58,406 nucleotides of DNA from Planctomycetaceae bacterium (GTDB taxonomy: Bacteria > Planctomycetota > Planctomycetia > Planctomycetales > Planctomycetaceae): contig JAEUII010000080.1 of assembly GCA_016795145.1 (NCBI GenBank), positions 1 to 58,406 of the forward strand, in the 5' to 3' direction. This document shows, piece after piece, positions 1-8,701 of the stretch. How positions within the stretch are numbered: position 1 is the first letter of the stretch; each line of letters starts with the position of its first letter. The notes beneath the pieces were generated by a model, which saw only the letters and a list, made by a program, of their open reading frames with translations, searched no databases and was not told the DNA's origin. The position numbers and the translations under genes are program-made.

Positions 1-655
1 AGGGGCGGGTGGTATTAGCGCAGAGGCCGCGGAGAGCGCAGAAGTTACGTAACGGCAGCTCTCCTGCGATTCCTCCGCGTACTCCGCGACCTCTGCATTT
101 CACTTGCTTCTTGTCTCATTTCTCCAGCACACTGCCTCTGCGACTATCCTCTGTGTCCTCCGTGCTCTCAGAGGCGAATCGCCCAGGGGCGGGTGGTATT
201 AGCGCAGAGGCCGCGGAGAGCGCAGAAGTTACGTAACGGCAGCTCTCCTGCGATTCCTCCGCGTACTCTGCGACCTCTGCGTTTCACTTCCTGCTTGTCT
301 CATTTCTCCAGCACACTGCCTCTGCGACTATCCTCAGTGTCCTCCGTGCTCTCTGTGGTTGAACCCTGCATTTCATCCTCTAAGCATCCATGTTGCAGTG
401 TTCAGGAATCGCGGACTTCACCACAGGGGTCACGGAGAGCACAGAGGCGAATCGCAGAGGGGCGGGTGGTATTAACGCAGAGGCCGCGGAGAGCGCAGAG
501 GTTACGTAACGGCAGCTCTCCGCCAATTCCTCCGCGTACTCTGCGACCTCTGCGTTTCACTTCCTTCTTGTCTCATTTCTCCAGCACACTGCCTCCGCGA
601 CTATCCTCTGTGTCCTCCGTGCCCTCTGTGGTTACCCTGCGTTTCATCCACTGAG
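1..655. repeat. Three copies of a ~184-198 bp intergenic repeat
   Basis: Copies start at 1, 185 and 458 with the same opening (AGGGGCGGGTGGTATTA). The first two are directly adjacent (period 184); the third follows a 75-base spacer that repeats the 'CAGAGGCGAATCGC' leader. Each copy holds a near-perfect inverted pair, GCAGAGGCCGCGGAG against CTCCGCGACCTCTGC, around a TTACGTAA core, then a second motif (CTCTGTGTCCTCCGTGCTCT). Copies 2 and 3 share a longer tail (CCCTGC.TTTCATCC). The open frames through it translate the repeat itself and are not credible genes. The array may extend left of the window. Confidence 0.9.
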
Positions 656-874
656 CCCCTGCCGCCGCGCGTCACAGGGAGCGCGTGTGCTACCCGGATG
701 ACGAATCGCAAACGGCTGAGGGCAGCCATTCTACAAGTGGGCTTGTTGTGGCGGCTGTCGGCGGGTGGTAAGCTGAGTCGAATCCTGCCGACTCGCGGTT
801 TGAACTTCAGCCGGTCCTGCTGCTGAACATTCATGCTGCTTCATTCAGCCCTTCCTGACCAGCCACGTGTTTCC
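656..874. other. Intergenic, with a fragment of the 8211-type repeat
   Basis: Bases about 660-730 contain a diverged copy of the end of the tandem unit at 8211-8668: 'GCGCGTCACAGG', then 'TGTGCTACCC', then 'CAAACGGCTGAGG.CAGC'. Nothing else is recognised before the gene starting at 875. Confidence 0.6.
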
Positions 875-3832
875 ATGACTCTGTCGTTTCGACTGATTCT
901 CTTTGCCACCATTCAGGCAGCCTGTGCATCGTTTGTTTTCGCGCAGAGCAACGAAGAATTGTTTAGAGCGGAAGTTGAACCCGTCCTGCGCCGTCATTGT
1001 TATGCCTGTCATTCGCATCAGGAAAGAACCATTGAGGGTAACCTCACGCTGGACTGGAAGACTGGCTGGGAACAAGGTGGCGATCGAGGTCCAGCGGTTG
1101 TCCCTGGCAATGTTGATGGCAGCCTGTTGATTCAGGCGATTCGACATACGAACGCCGAACTGAAGATGCCGGAAGAGAAGATTCCGGAGGACGACATTCG
1201 CATCCTCGAAAACTGGGTTGGCTCCGGGGCTTTTGATCCACGGTCGACCATCCCGGTGAAAGCCGATCCGGGCTCCTGGTGGTCTCTGAAACCACTAACA
1301 CGTCCCGAGCTGCCCGCTTCCAGCATGTCGAATCCGATTGATGCGTTTGTTGATTCGAAGTTGCAGGAACTCCAATTGTCACCGGTGGCCGAAGCGGATC
1401 GTCGCACGCTGATTCGCCGTGTGACGGTCGATCTTCACGGCTTACTTCCAACTCCGGAAGAAGTTCGTGCGTTCGAAAATGATGGATCATCCGACGCTTA
1501 CGAAAGACTGGTCGATCGTTTACTTGACTCCCCTCGGTACGGCGAACGATGGGCTCGACACTGGCTGGACACGATTCATTTTGCGGACAGCCATGGCTTT
1601 GAGCATGACGTGTTTCGCCCCAATGCGTGGCGGTTCCGTGATTACGTCATTCAGAGTTTCAATCAGGATCTGCCGTGGTCACAGTTCATTCAGGAACAAC
1701 TGGCAGCTGATGCCATCGCAAAGGATCAGCCCGGGAAGCTGGCTGCAATTGGATTTCTCGGTGCCGGAACCTACGACCACAGCGCGGCAGCAACGGCTCC
1801 AAAGAACTTCGAAAACCTTGACCGCGACGACATGGTGACACAGACCATGGCCGCCTTCGTCAGCACAACCGCAAACTGTGCTCGATGCCATGCTCACAAG
1901 TTCGATCCGATTACACAGGAAGACTATTACTCGCTTCAGGCCGTGTTTGCAGGAATTGGCAAGGGCGAGATTCCGTTTGATGAAGCTCCTGAAGTCGCGA
2001 AGGAGCGAAGCCACTGGTTGCAACTGAAAGATGCCGCGGACAAGCAGCGGGCCGAAACTCTGTTGTCAGATGACGTTCGACGCATGGCTGATGAATGGGT
2101 CAGTCACCAGGGTGCCACCGCACAATGGAAGCCGCTGGATGTCACGTCATTCGTTTCTGTCGATGCCGCGAATCTGGAACGTCTGGACGATGGTTCAATC
2201 CTGTCGACGGGGCCACTGCCAGACAAAGAAACGACTGTTGTCACCGGCGTCACGGATCTCAAACAGGTGACCGCGATTCGACTGGATGTGATGACTCATG
2301 AATCACTTCCGATGGGCGGTCCCGGCCGTGCGCCCAACGGCAACCTGCATTTGAACAGCGTGGAACTGCGAGTTTTTCGGCCGGGGATGAAGGCGGCAGA
2401 GCGACTTGGTATTCGTCGAGCGACATCGGATTTTGATCAGGATGGCTGGACGATTCAGCATGCTGTCGACGGCAGTTTGGAAACGGCCTGGGGCATCCAC
2501 CCGCAGGAAGGAAAGCCTCACTCTGCCGTCTTCGAACTTGAGAGCGAGGTTGAGTTCTCACCAGGCACAGAGATTCACGTTTTGCTTCGACAGATCCACG
2601 GTCGAGCCCACATCATTGGGCGATTCCTGCTCTCCGTCACAGATGCTCCTTCTGAGGCAACGAATATTGTTCCGGCCGACATCGCAGCCGTGCTTGCAAC
2701 TCCTTCGGCCGATCGAACGAATGAGCAGCGCATGTTGCTTCATTCGTTCGTCGTTCGCAGGCTTGCCGACGAAGCGCTCGCGAAACTGCCACCACCGCAA
2801 AGGCTGTATGCCGCAGGAACGGTGGCGGAAAACGAACGAGGAACGATTCGGTACGATAAGCCACGTGACATCTTTGTTCTTCGACGAGGTGATGTGGAAA
2901 AGCCGGAAGACAAGGTCGGCCCGGGCGCACTCTCCGCAGTTTCGGCGATCCCAGCGAGGTTCGAGATTGCCGACACAGCGCCGGAGTCTGGACGACGAGT
3001 CGCTTTGGCGAACTGGCTCGCATCGAACGACAACCCGCTGACGTGGAGAAGTGTGGCCAACCGGATTTGGCACTATCACTTTGGAAGAGGATTGTGCGAC
3101 ACGCCGAGCGACTTCGGCAGAATGGGCGGTCAGCCTTCGCATCCCGAACTGCTGGACTGGCTCGCCTGCGAAATGCGGGACCACGATTCCGTGAAGCGTC
3201 TTCATCGGCTGATCTGCACCAGTCAGGCCTATCGCCGTTCGGCTCGAACCACGCCTCAAATCGAAGAGCGTGATTCGGAGAATCGTTTTCTTTCTCGAGG
3301 CGTGCGGCATCGTCTGGATGCGGACACCTGGCGAGATTCCATCCTTGAGGTCAGTGGCCGCCTGGATCTGAAGATGGGTGGCCCGGGGATCCAGCATTTT
3401 TCGACACGGCCCGGAGCACAGCTGACTCCGATTCTGGACTATTCGAACTTCGACTGGAACAGTCCCGGAGCGACTCGACGCAGCATCTATCGAGTCGTCT
3501 GGAGAGGGATCGCGGATCCGATGATGGAACCGATGGATTTCCCTGACCTCGGTGTTCTATCTCCCGTCCGAACATTTTCGGCATCACCCCTTCAGGCACT
3601 CACTCTGATGAACAACAGATTTGTTCTTCATCACGCAGAGGCTATGGCCGACCGAGCCGTGCATGCATCACCTGATCCTGATCAACAGGTACGTGCCGCC
3701 GTTCAATGGGTTTGGCAGAGAGATCCTGACGACTTCGAACTACAACAGCTGGGCACGCTTGCTCGTGACGAAGGCCTGGCCGCCGTTTGCCGCCTGCTGC
3801 TGAACAGCAACGAGTTCCTGTTTGTTGACTGA
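875..3832 (+). CDS. PSCyt1/DUF1549/DUF1553 planctomycete cytochrome-type protein (solitary)
   Basis: Exported protein of about 985 residues. Start 875 is preferred over an in-frame ATG at 833 because it puts a signal peptide (cleavage near AFAQ/S, residue 23) at the N-terminus. A class-I haem motif CYACH lies at residues 42-46 (PSCyt1). A DUF1549 region follows around 135-345 with SPRYGERWARHWLD and a second CxxCH (CARCHAHKFDP, near 335). A middle beta-rich, discoidin/NPCBM-like module lies near 460-600, and DUF1553 runs from about 690 (NPLTWRSVANRIWHYHFGRG) to a terminal NEFLFVD. These families are planctomycete hallmarks often linked to polysaccharide or sulfated-polymer use; the substrate is unknown. 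It stands alone: the DUF1501 gene next to it faces it from the other strand and belongs to the operon beyond. Confidence 0.9.
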   Translation: MTLSFRLILFATIQAACASFVFAQSNEELFRAEVEPVLRRHCYACHSHQERTIEGNLTLDWKTGWEQGGDRGPAVVPGNVDGSLLIQAIRHTNAELKMPEEKIPEDDIRILENWVGSGAFDPRSTIPVKADPGSWWSLKPLTRPELPASSMSNPIDAFVDSKLQELQLSPVAEADRRTLIRRVTVDLHGLLPTPEEVRAFENDGSSDAYERLVDRLLDSPRYGERWARHWLDTIHFADSHGFEHDVFRPNAWRFRDYVIQSFNQDLPWSQFIQEQLAADAIAKDQPGKLAAIGFLGAGTYDHSAAATAPKNFENLDRDDMVTQTMAAFVSTTANCARCHAHKFDPITQEDYYSLQAVFAGIGKGEIPFDEAPEVAKERSHWLQLKDAADKQRAETLLSDDVRRMADEWVSHQGATAQWKPLDVTSFVSVDAANLERLDDGSILSTGPLPDKETTVVTGVTDLKQVTAIRLDVMTHESLPMGGPGRAPNGNLHLNSVELRVFRPGMKAAERLGIRRATSDFDQDGWTIQHAVDGSLETAWGIHPQEGKPHSAVFELESEVEFSPGTEIHVLLRQIHGRAHIIGRFLLSVTDAPSEATNIVPADIAAVLATPSADRTNEQRMLLHSFVVRRLADEALAKLPPPQRLYAAGTVAENERGTIRYDKPRDIFVLRRGDVEKPEDKVGPGALSAVSAIPARFEIADTAPESGRRVALANWLASNDNPLTWRSVANRIWHYHFGRGLCDTPSDFGRMGGQPSHPELLDWLACEMRDHDSVKRLHRLICTSQAYRRSARTTPQIEERDSENRFLSRGVRHRLDADTWRDSILEVSGRLDLKMGGPGIQHFSTRPGAQLTPILDYSNFDWNSPGATRRSIYRVVWRGIADPMMEPMDFPDLGVLSPVRTFSASPLQALTLMNNRFVLHHAEAMADRAVHASPDPDQQVRAAVQWVWQRDPDDFELQQLGTLARDEGLAAVCRLLLNSNEFLFVD

Positions 3833-3903
3833 TGTTCTGCGAGGACAGCAAATGCCATACGTCCGCGCGATTCGGGATTGGATCGGCGTCGCCAGCGTGA
3901 GAT

Positions 3904-3951
3904 GATCGCGTGGTTCGGCGGAGCGAACCGCGACTCTGATACTACGCGATC
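3904..3951. terminator. Nested hairpin between convergent genes
   Basis: An outer perfect 8-bp stem (GATCGCGT at 3904-3911 with ACGCGATC at 3944-3951) encloses an inner stem GGTTCG/CGAACC (3912-3917, 3924-3929) with loop GCGGAG. It lies between two convergent genes and overlaps the stop codon of the minus-strand one, so it may act as a bidirectional terminator. There is no T-tract, so this role is inferred. Confidence 0.45.
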
Positions 3952-5399
3952 AGTTCTTCAACGACTTTTCCGTAGAGGTCGGTCAGGCGGTAATCGCGGC
4001 CTGCATAACGGTAGGTGAATTTTTCGTGGTCGAAGCCGATGAGTTTCAGAATCGTTGCGTGCAGGTCGTGGACGTGGACGGGATTCTCAACGGCTTTGAA
4101 GCCGAACTCGTCGGTGGCGCCGTGCACGTAGCCGCCTCGCACGCCGCCGCCGGCCAGCCAGGTGGTGTAGCCCCAGTGGTTGTGGTCGCGGCCGTTGATC
4201 TTGCCGGCGTTGGCTCCCTGCTTCGGTAGTTCCACAACCGGCGTGCGTCCAAATTCGCCGCCCCAGATGACAAGAGTCTCGTCGAGCATGCCTCGTTGTT
4301 TCAAGTCAGTCAACAAGGCCCCAATGGCCTGGTCGCACTGCTTCGCAAGCCGACGGTGGTTCACTTCAATGTCGTCGTGATTGTCCCACGGCTGGCCGTC
4401 TCCATGCCACACCTGCACGAACCGGACACCGCGTTCTACCAGCCGGCGAGCAATCAGGATCTGTCGAGCATTCACGCCTTCGCCGTACATATCCAGAACA
4501 TGCTTCGGTTCTCGACTGACATCGAATGCATCCGCGGCATCCGACTGCATGCGATAGGCCAGTTCGTAGGACTGAATGCGGGCCTCCAGCTGAGCATCTC
4601 CGGGGCGTTCCTGTAAATGCTGCTTGTTCAGGAATCGCAGCAAACCCAGCTGCTTCGCCTGTTCGGTCGACGTAATGCGATCGTTGCGAATGTTCTCGAT
4701 CAGCTTTTCAATGTCCGTATGCTTCGTGTCGATGTACGTTCCCTGGTACACACCCGGCAGGAAACCGCTCTGCCAGTTCTGTGACTCCTGAATCGGATAA
4801 CCGCCGGGACACATTGCGACAAACGCCGGCAGATTCTGATTCTCCGTGCCCAGACCATACGTCAGCCACGATCCCATGCTCGGCCGCACCAGTCGCGCTT
4901 CGCCGCAGTTCATCAGCAGCAGCGAAGGCTCATGGTTCGGAACATCCGCATGCATCGATCGAATGACGCACAGGTCATCGGCGTGCTGAGCCGTGTTGTG
5001 GAACAGTTCACTGACGGTCAGACCGCTCTCACCATACTTCCGACAACGAAACGGCGACGCGAACAGAGCACCCGTTGGACGTTCGGTCGCGAGGTTCCCG
5101 GAGGAGATCATTTCCCCCGCACGCCGCTGCAGTTCGGGCTTGTGGTCAAAGGTGTCGACATGCGACGGGCCACCGTTCATAAACAGATGGATCACATGGC
5201 GGATCTTTGACGGAAACTGTGCCGGGCGAGGAAGCATTGGGTTCAGAGGCTCTTCAGCTCGCGCGGTGTCCTGATTCATGAGGCCGGCGAGCGCCAATGC
5301 TCCCATGCCCATGCCGCAGCGAGTCAGCATGCCGCGTCGTCCGACGGCGATCGGTCCGATGTCGGCAGACTGGCTGTGAAGTGGATTCAGCGGATTCAT
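3942..5399 (-). CDS. DUF1501 family exported protein
   Basis: Protein of 485 residues of the DUF1501 family (alkaline-phosphatase/sulfatase-like fold in planctomycetes; enzymatic role not established). The N-terminus has a twin-arginine-type signal (GRRGMLTRCGMGMGALALAG, residues about 21-40), pointing to Tat export. Family blocks are visible: HLFMNGGPSHVDTFDHKP, WGGEFGRTP, a GRDHNHWGYT block followed by GGGVRGG, and the C-terminal VHVHDLHATIL...RYAGRDYRLTD. An AAGGA-like site precedes the ATG. It lies 12 bases after the PSCyt gene at 5412-8030 on the same strand, the classic PSCyt + DUF1501 two-gene operon. Confidence 0.93.
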   Translation of the reverse strand: MNPLNPLHSQSADIGPIAVGRRGMLTRCGMGMGALALAGLMNQDTARAEEPLNPMLPRPAQFPSKIRHVIHLFMNGGPSHVDTFDHKPELQRRAGEMISSGNLATERPTGALFASPFRCRKYGESGLTVSELFHNTAQHADDLCVIRSMHADVPNHEPSLLLMNCGEARLVRPSMGSWLTYGLGTENQNLPAFVAMCPGGYPIQESQNWQSGFLPGVYQGTYIDTKHTDIEKLIENIRNDRITSTEQAKQLGLLRFLNKQHLQERPGDAQLEARIQSYELAYRMQSDAADAFDVSREPKHVLDMYGEGVNARQILIARRLVERGVRFVQVWHGDGQPWDNHDDIEVNHRRLAKQCDQAIGALLTDLKQRGMLDETLVIWGGEFGRTPVVELPKQGANAGKINGRDHNHWGYTTWLAGGGVRGGYVHGATDEFGFKAVENPVHVHDLHATILKLIGFDHEKFTYRYAGRDYRLTDLYGKVVEELIA

Positions 5400-5411
5400 G
5401 AGAGTGTCCTT

Positions 5412-8030
5412 CTAGTCGACAAACGCAAACTCATTCGACATCAGCAGCACCTGAGCCAGCTGCGACCACGCATCCATTCGTTCCTGAGCCGTTTCCCGGA
5501 AGTCCTCATCCGACTTCCAGACTCGTACAACTTTGCCGCCAGATGACTGAGTCACCACAAAACGACTCTTGAAGGAATCGTGGGCGGAGCCTGTACGACA
5601 GTCGATCACAAAATCGATCGACTGACCAGCCTGCAGATCCAGAGCCTTCACAGCAAACGGTGAGGTGGAATTCTGTGCCACGGCATCGGCCAACAAAGAA
5701 GATCCCGGCCCGATGACTCGAATGCGAACACCATCGCCCTGATCGATCGCATGCGTGACCACGCCATGAATCAGGACTCGACAATCACTGTCCGCCGTCC
5801 AGCGTCGGATCGCACAAATGTTGATGTCGTTCCCCGGATGACCGCCGGCCTTATTCACGAACACCCAGCCCAGTTTGGCATCCGGCAGGTTTTCTCCGCC
5901 CTGAAGTTTGCCTTCCTTCGCCACGGTCAGACGCTGGAAGGATGTCACCGTGTTGTCCGATTCTCGGAGTGCCCCGTAGCCGTATTCCCAGCCGCTGGCA
6001 GACACCTTCGACTGTTCATCCAGCATCTGGCGAACGAACGCCACGGCTTCGGTCATTTCCTGATTCGAAGGCTCACGCTGCAGCACCAGCAGGAACATTT
6101 CCTTCACACGAGCCGCCACGTCAGTTTCGCTGCCTGCAGAAACTGTTCGCTGGCTGACTTCGGCGGCTCGGTTCATCGTGAACGGACTGTTCAGCTGAAA
6201 CAGGGCCTGTTGAGGAATCGTCGTCTGGAACCGTTTTGGGGCATGAGTATCCGGGCTGGCCAGATCAAACGTGCGAAACAGTCCGGGCAGGTTCTGGCGA
6301 TCGATGCGAGCATAAACGGCTCGACGCACGACGTTGGGATCGTTCGCCAAATCCGCTGATGGTCCGCCGATGGTTTTGTCGAGTCGACCGGAAGCCGCTA
6401 CCACGGAATCTCGCAGGGCTTCAAAGTCCAGACGAGTTCGATTTTGGCGAGCCAGCAGGCGATTCTCCGGATCCACGCGTTCTGCATCTTCGCGGCGATC
6501 ACTCGACTGTTGCCATGTTTCAGACGATACGATTCGACGAATGAGTGACTTCATCGACCAATTCTGATCCACCAGATCTGACGCCAGATAATCCATCAGC
6601 TCGGCGTGTGATGGCCGTTCAGTGCGAACCCCGAAGTCGCTGGGAGTATCCACAAAGCCACGCCCGAAAAGCTGAGCCCAGATACGGTTCACGAAGACTC
6701 GACTGGTCAGCGGGTTGTCACGGGATGTGATGGCTTCCGCGAGTTCCAGACGGCCGCTTCCCTTTGTGAACGGAGCAGCATCGGGGCCGGCGAGTGCCGT
6801 TAGAAAGCGTCGAGGAACCTGGTCGCCTCGATTGTGAGGCTGACCGCGGCGGAAGATCACAGGCTCCACCGGGTTTGGCTTGTCGACCAGTCGCAGCGTT
6901 GACGGTTCATTCTTGGGTTCATCGGAAGATGCGAAGATGCCGTACAGAGAATAGTAGTCAGCAGCGGGGATCGGATCGAACTTATGGTCATGGCAACGGG
7001 AACAGGAAACAGTCAGCCCGAGTAGTCCTCGTGAGACCACATCGATACGGTCATCAATGATGTCATGAGGATTGTTCAGAAAGCGTCGACCCAGAGTCAG
7101 AAAGCCCATCGCCGCAAGTTGATTGGGATCGTCCGAGCCGGGCATCTGATCGGCCGCCAGCTGACGCTTGACGAATTCATCATAAGGCATGTCCTGATTG
7201 AGCGATCGAATGACCCACTCGCGATACTTCCAGGCTTCCTTGTATTCGCGGTCTTCCTGAAAGACATACCCTTTGGTGTCGGCGTACCGAGATACATCCA
7301 TCCAAAGCCTTGCCCAGCGTTCTCCGTACTGAGGTGCATTGAGCAGTCGGTCGATGTAGGCAGACTTCCATTGATCAAACTGACCAGAGGCAGCCGCATC
7401 TGTTGCGGCTTTCAAGTCAGCCAGTTCGGGTTGCAGGCCAGTGATCGCGTAGGAGAGGCGTCGAACCAGAACATGAGGCGTCGCGGGCGGCGATGGCTTC
7501 AGGCCTTTTTCCGATAGTGCTCTTCGAATGAAGAAGTCGATGGGCTGAACATCGGCCGGAACCTGTGACACATCTGGCTTGTGAACTGGCTGGAAAGACC
7601 AGTGCTCACGCCACTGCTCTGCACGCTTCTTCGCTTCGCCTTCCAGATCCGAAGTCTCCGGCCAGACCGCTCCGGACACGATCCACTGGCGAACATACTC
7701 GAGCTGTTCGGGGGGTAACTTTCCAGACGGAGGCATTGCGATGTCGCTGTCGTGATGCTGGATGACCTGCCACAGTCGGCTGTTGTCAGGATTGCCAGGA
7801 ACGACCAGAGCAACATCACCCGCTTTGCCATTGAGCACATCGGTTCGCCGATCAAGTCGGATCTTGTGTTCCTGCTTGGTCGGCCCGTGACATTCAATGC
7901 ACTTCTCAAGCAGGAGTGGACGAATGTGCTTTTCAAACGCATCCCCGGCTTCATCGGCGAGGACGCAGGAGCTGAACAGCGAACCGATCAGTGCCAGCGA
8001 CAGGGCAATCATGGAAAATCGATGACGCAT
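5412..8030 (-). CDS. PSCyt1/DUF1549/DUF1553 protein, operon partner of DUF1501
   Basis: Exported protein of 872 residues: signal peptide 1-25, haem motif CIECH at 44-48, and DUF1549 with APQYGERWARLWMDVSRYADTKG and a second CxxCH (CSRCHDHKFDP, near 342). DUF1553 starts about residue 420 (DNPLTSRVFVNRIWAQLFGRGFVDTPSDFG). Near 680-830 it carries a beta-rich insert containing GGHPGNDINICAIRRW, absent from the other three copies in this window, before ending in NEFAFVD. Start 8030 has AGGTG just upstream. It is first in a two-gene minus-strand operon with the DUF1501 gene. Putative periplasmic redox/polymer-degradation role by family association. Confidence 0.92.
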   Translation of the reverse strand: MRHRFSMIALSLALIGSLFSSCVLADEAGDAFEKHIRPLLLEKCIECHGPTKQEHKIRLDRRTDVLNGKAGDVALVVPGNPDNSRLWQVIQHHDSDIAMPPSGKLPPEQLEYVRQWIVSGAVWPETSDLEGEAKKRAEQWREHWSFQPVHKPDVSQVPADVQPIDFFIRRALSEKGLKPSPPATPHVLVRRLSYAITGLQPELADLKAATDAAASGQFDQWKSAYIDRLLNAPQYGERWARLWMDVSRYADTKGYVFQEDREYKEAWKYREWVIRSLNQDMPYDEFVKRQLAADQMPGSDDPNQLAAMGFLTLGRRFLNNPHDIIDDRIDVVSRGLLGLTVSCSRCHDHKFDPIPAADYYSLYGIFASSDEPKNEPSTLRLVDKPNPVEPVIFRRGQPHNRGDQVPRRFLTALAGPDAAPFTKGSGRLELAEAITSRDNPLTSRVFVNRIWAQLFGRGFVDTPSDFGVRTERPSHAELMDYLASDLVDQNWSMKSLIRRIVSSETWQQSSDRREDAERVDPENRLLARQNRTRLDFEALRDSVVAASGRLDKTIGGPSADLANDPNVVRRAVYARIDRQNLPGLFRTFDLASPDTHAPKRFQTTIPQQALFQLNSPFTMNRAAEVSQRTVSAGSETDVAARVKEMFLLVLQREPSNQEMTEAVAFVRQMLDEQSKVSASGWEYGYGALRESDNTVTSFQRLTVAKEGKLQGGENLPDAKLGWVFVNKAGGHPGNDINICAIRRWTADSDCRVLIHGVVTHAIDQGDGVRIRVIGPGSSLLADAVAQNSTSPFAVKALDLQAGQSIDFVIDCRTGSAHDSFKSRFVVTQSSGGKVVRVWKSDEDFRETAQERMDAWSQLAQVLLMSNEFAFVD

Positions 8031-8097
8031 AAGTCACCTGGCTGAGCAAATTCAGAGGAAGGGAGAGAGGCGGGAAGGCGGGGGGTATTCTCCTTTC

Positions 8098-8125
8098 ATT
8101 GTAGATCTGAGGACAAGACCAACAA
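8098..8125 (-). promoter_or_regulatory. Possible sigma-70-like promoter of the PSCyt/DUF1501 operon
   Basis: On the minus strand TTGTTG (8120-8125) and TACAAT (8098-8103) are separated by 16 bases, about 70 bases upstream of the 8030 start. The -10 is good and the -35 weak, so this is tentative. Confidence 0.3.
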
Positions 8126-8210
8126 CAGAAACCTGAACCATGCGTTCAGGCTCTTGAAATCCGGATTCCGATTCCAGGTATTTTCCGGGATGCCACCGAC
8201 CGCCGCCCAT

Positions 8211-8668
8211 TGTAGAGCGATTGTCCTCAATCGCTTTGCGCTTGCTTATTTGAAAACGGATGAGGACAGCTGTTTTACACTGGGTAGCATGTACGCAGTG
8301 CGCGTGCCGAAGGCGCCGGAAGCCGATGACTGCATGGGGTATTGCCGGAACGGGTGCACTGGAATCACCAAGTTTTCACTTTGGCTTCCGGCCGCTGCGC
8401 GTCACAGGCCACGCCTGTGCTACCCAGTGTAGAGCGATTGCCCTCAATCGCTTTGTGTTACTTTGCAAACGGCTGAGGACAGCTGTTTTACACTGGGTAG
8501 CACGTACGCAGTGCGTGTGCCGAAGGCGCCGGAAGCCAATGCCTGCATGGCGTATTGCCGGAACGGGTGCACTGGAATCACCAAGTTTTCACTTTGGCTT
8601 CCGGCCGCTGCGCGTCACAGGCCACGCCTGTGCTACCCAGTGTAGAGCGATTGTCCTCAATCGCATTG
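8211..8668. repeat. Tandem hairpin units of 217 and 213 bp plus a partial third
   Basis: Unit A is 8211-8427, unit B 8428-8640, and a partial copy C 8641-8668; A and B are nearly identical. Each begins with a small perfect hairpin (AGCGATTG-tcct-CAATCGCT in A; one base differs in B). Each then has 14-bp perfect inverted arms, TACACTGGGTAGCA (8276-8289; 8489-8502) with TGCTACCCAGTGTA (8418-8431; 8631-8644), plus an inner GCCGGAAGCC/GGCTTCCGGC pair. Each unit could therefore fold as one long stem-loop of about 156 bases, MITE-like in shape but with no target duplication seen. Open frames through it are repeat-encoded. Confidence 0.9.
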
Positions 8669-8701
8669 CGGTTGTTACAAAGAACAAAGAACCACGAACA
8701 A

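Noticed and set aside
193..654. 153-codon open frame over the left repeat array
   Set aside because: The translation repeats with the DNA repeat (each copy gives the same block), and it has no domain or start site.
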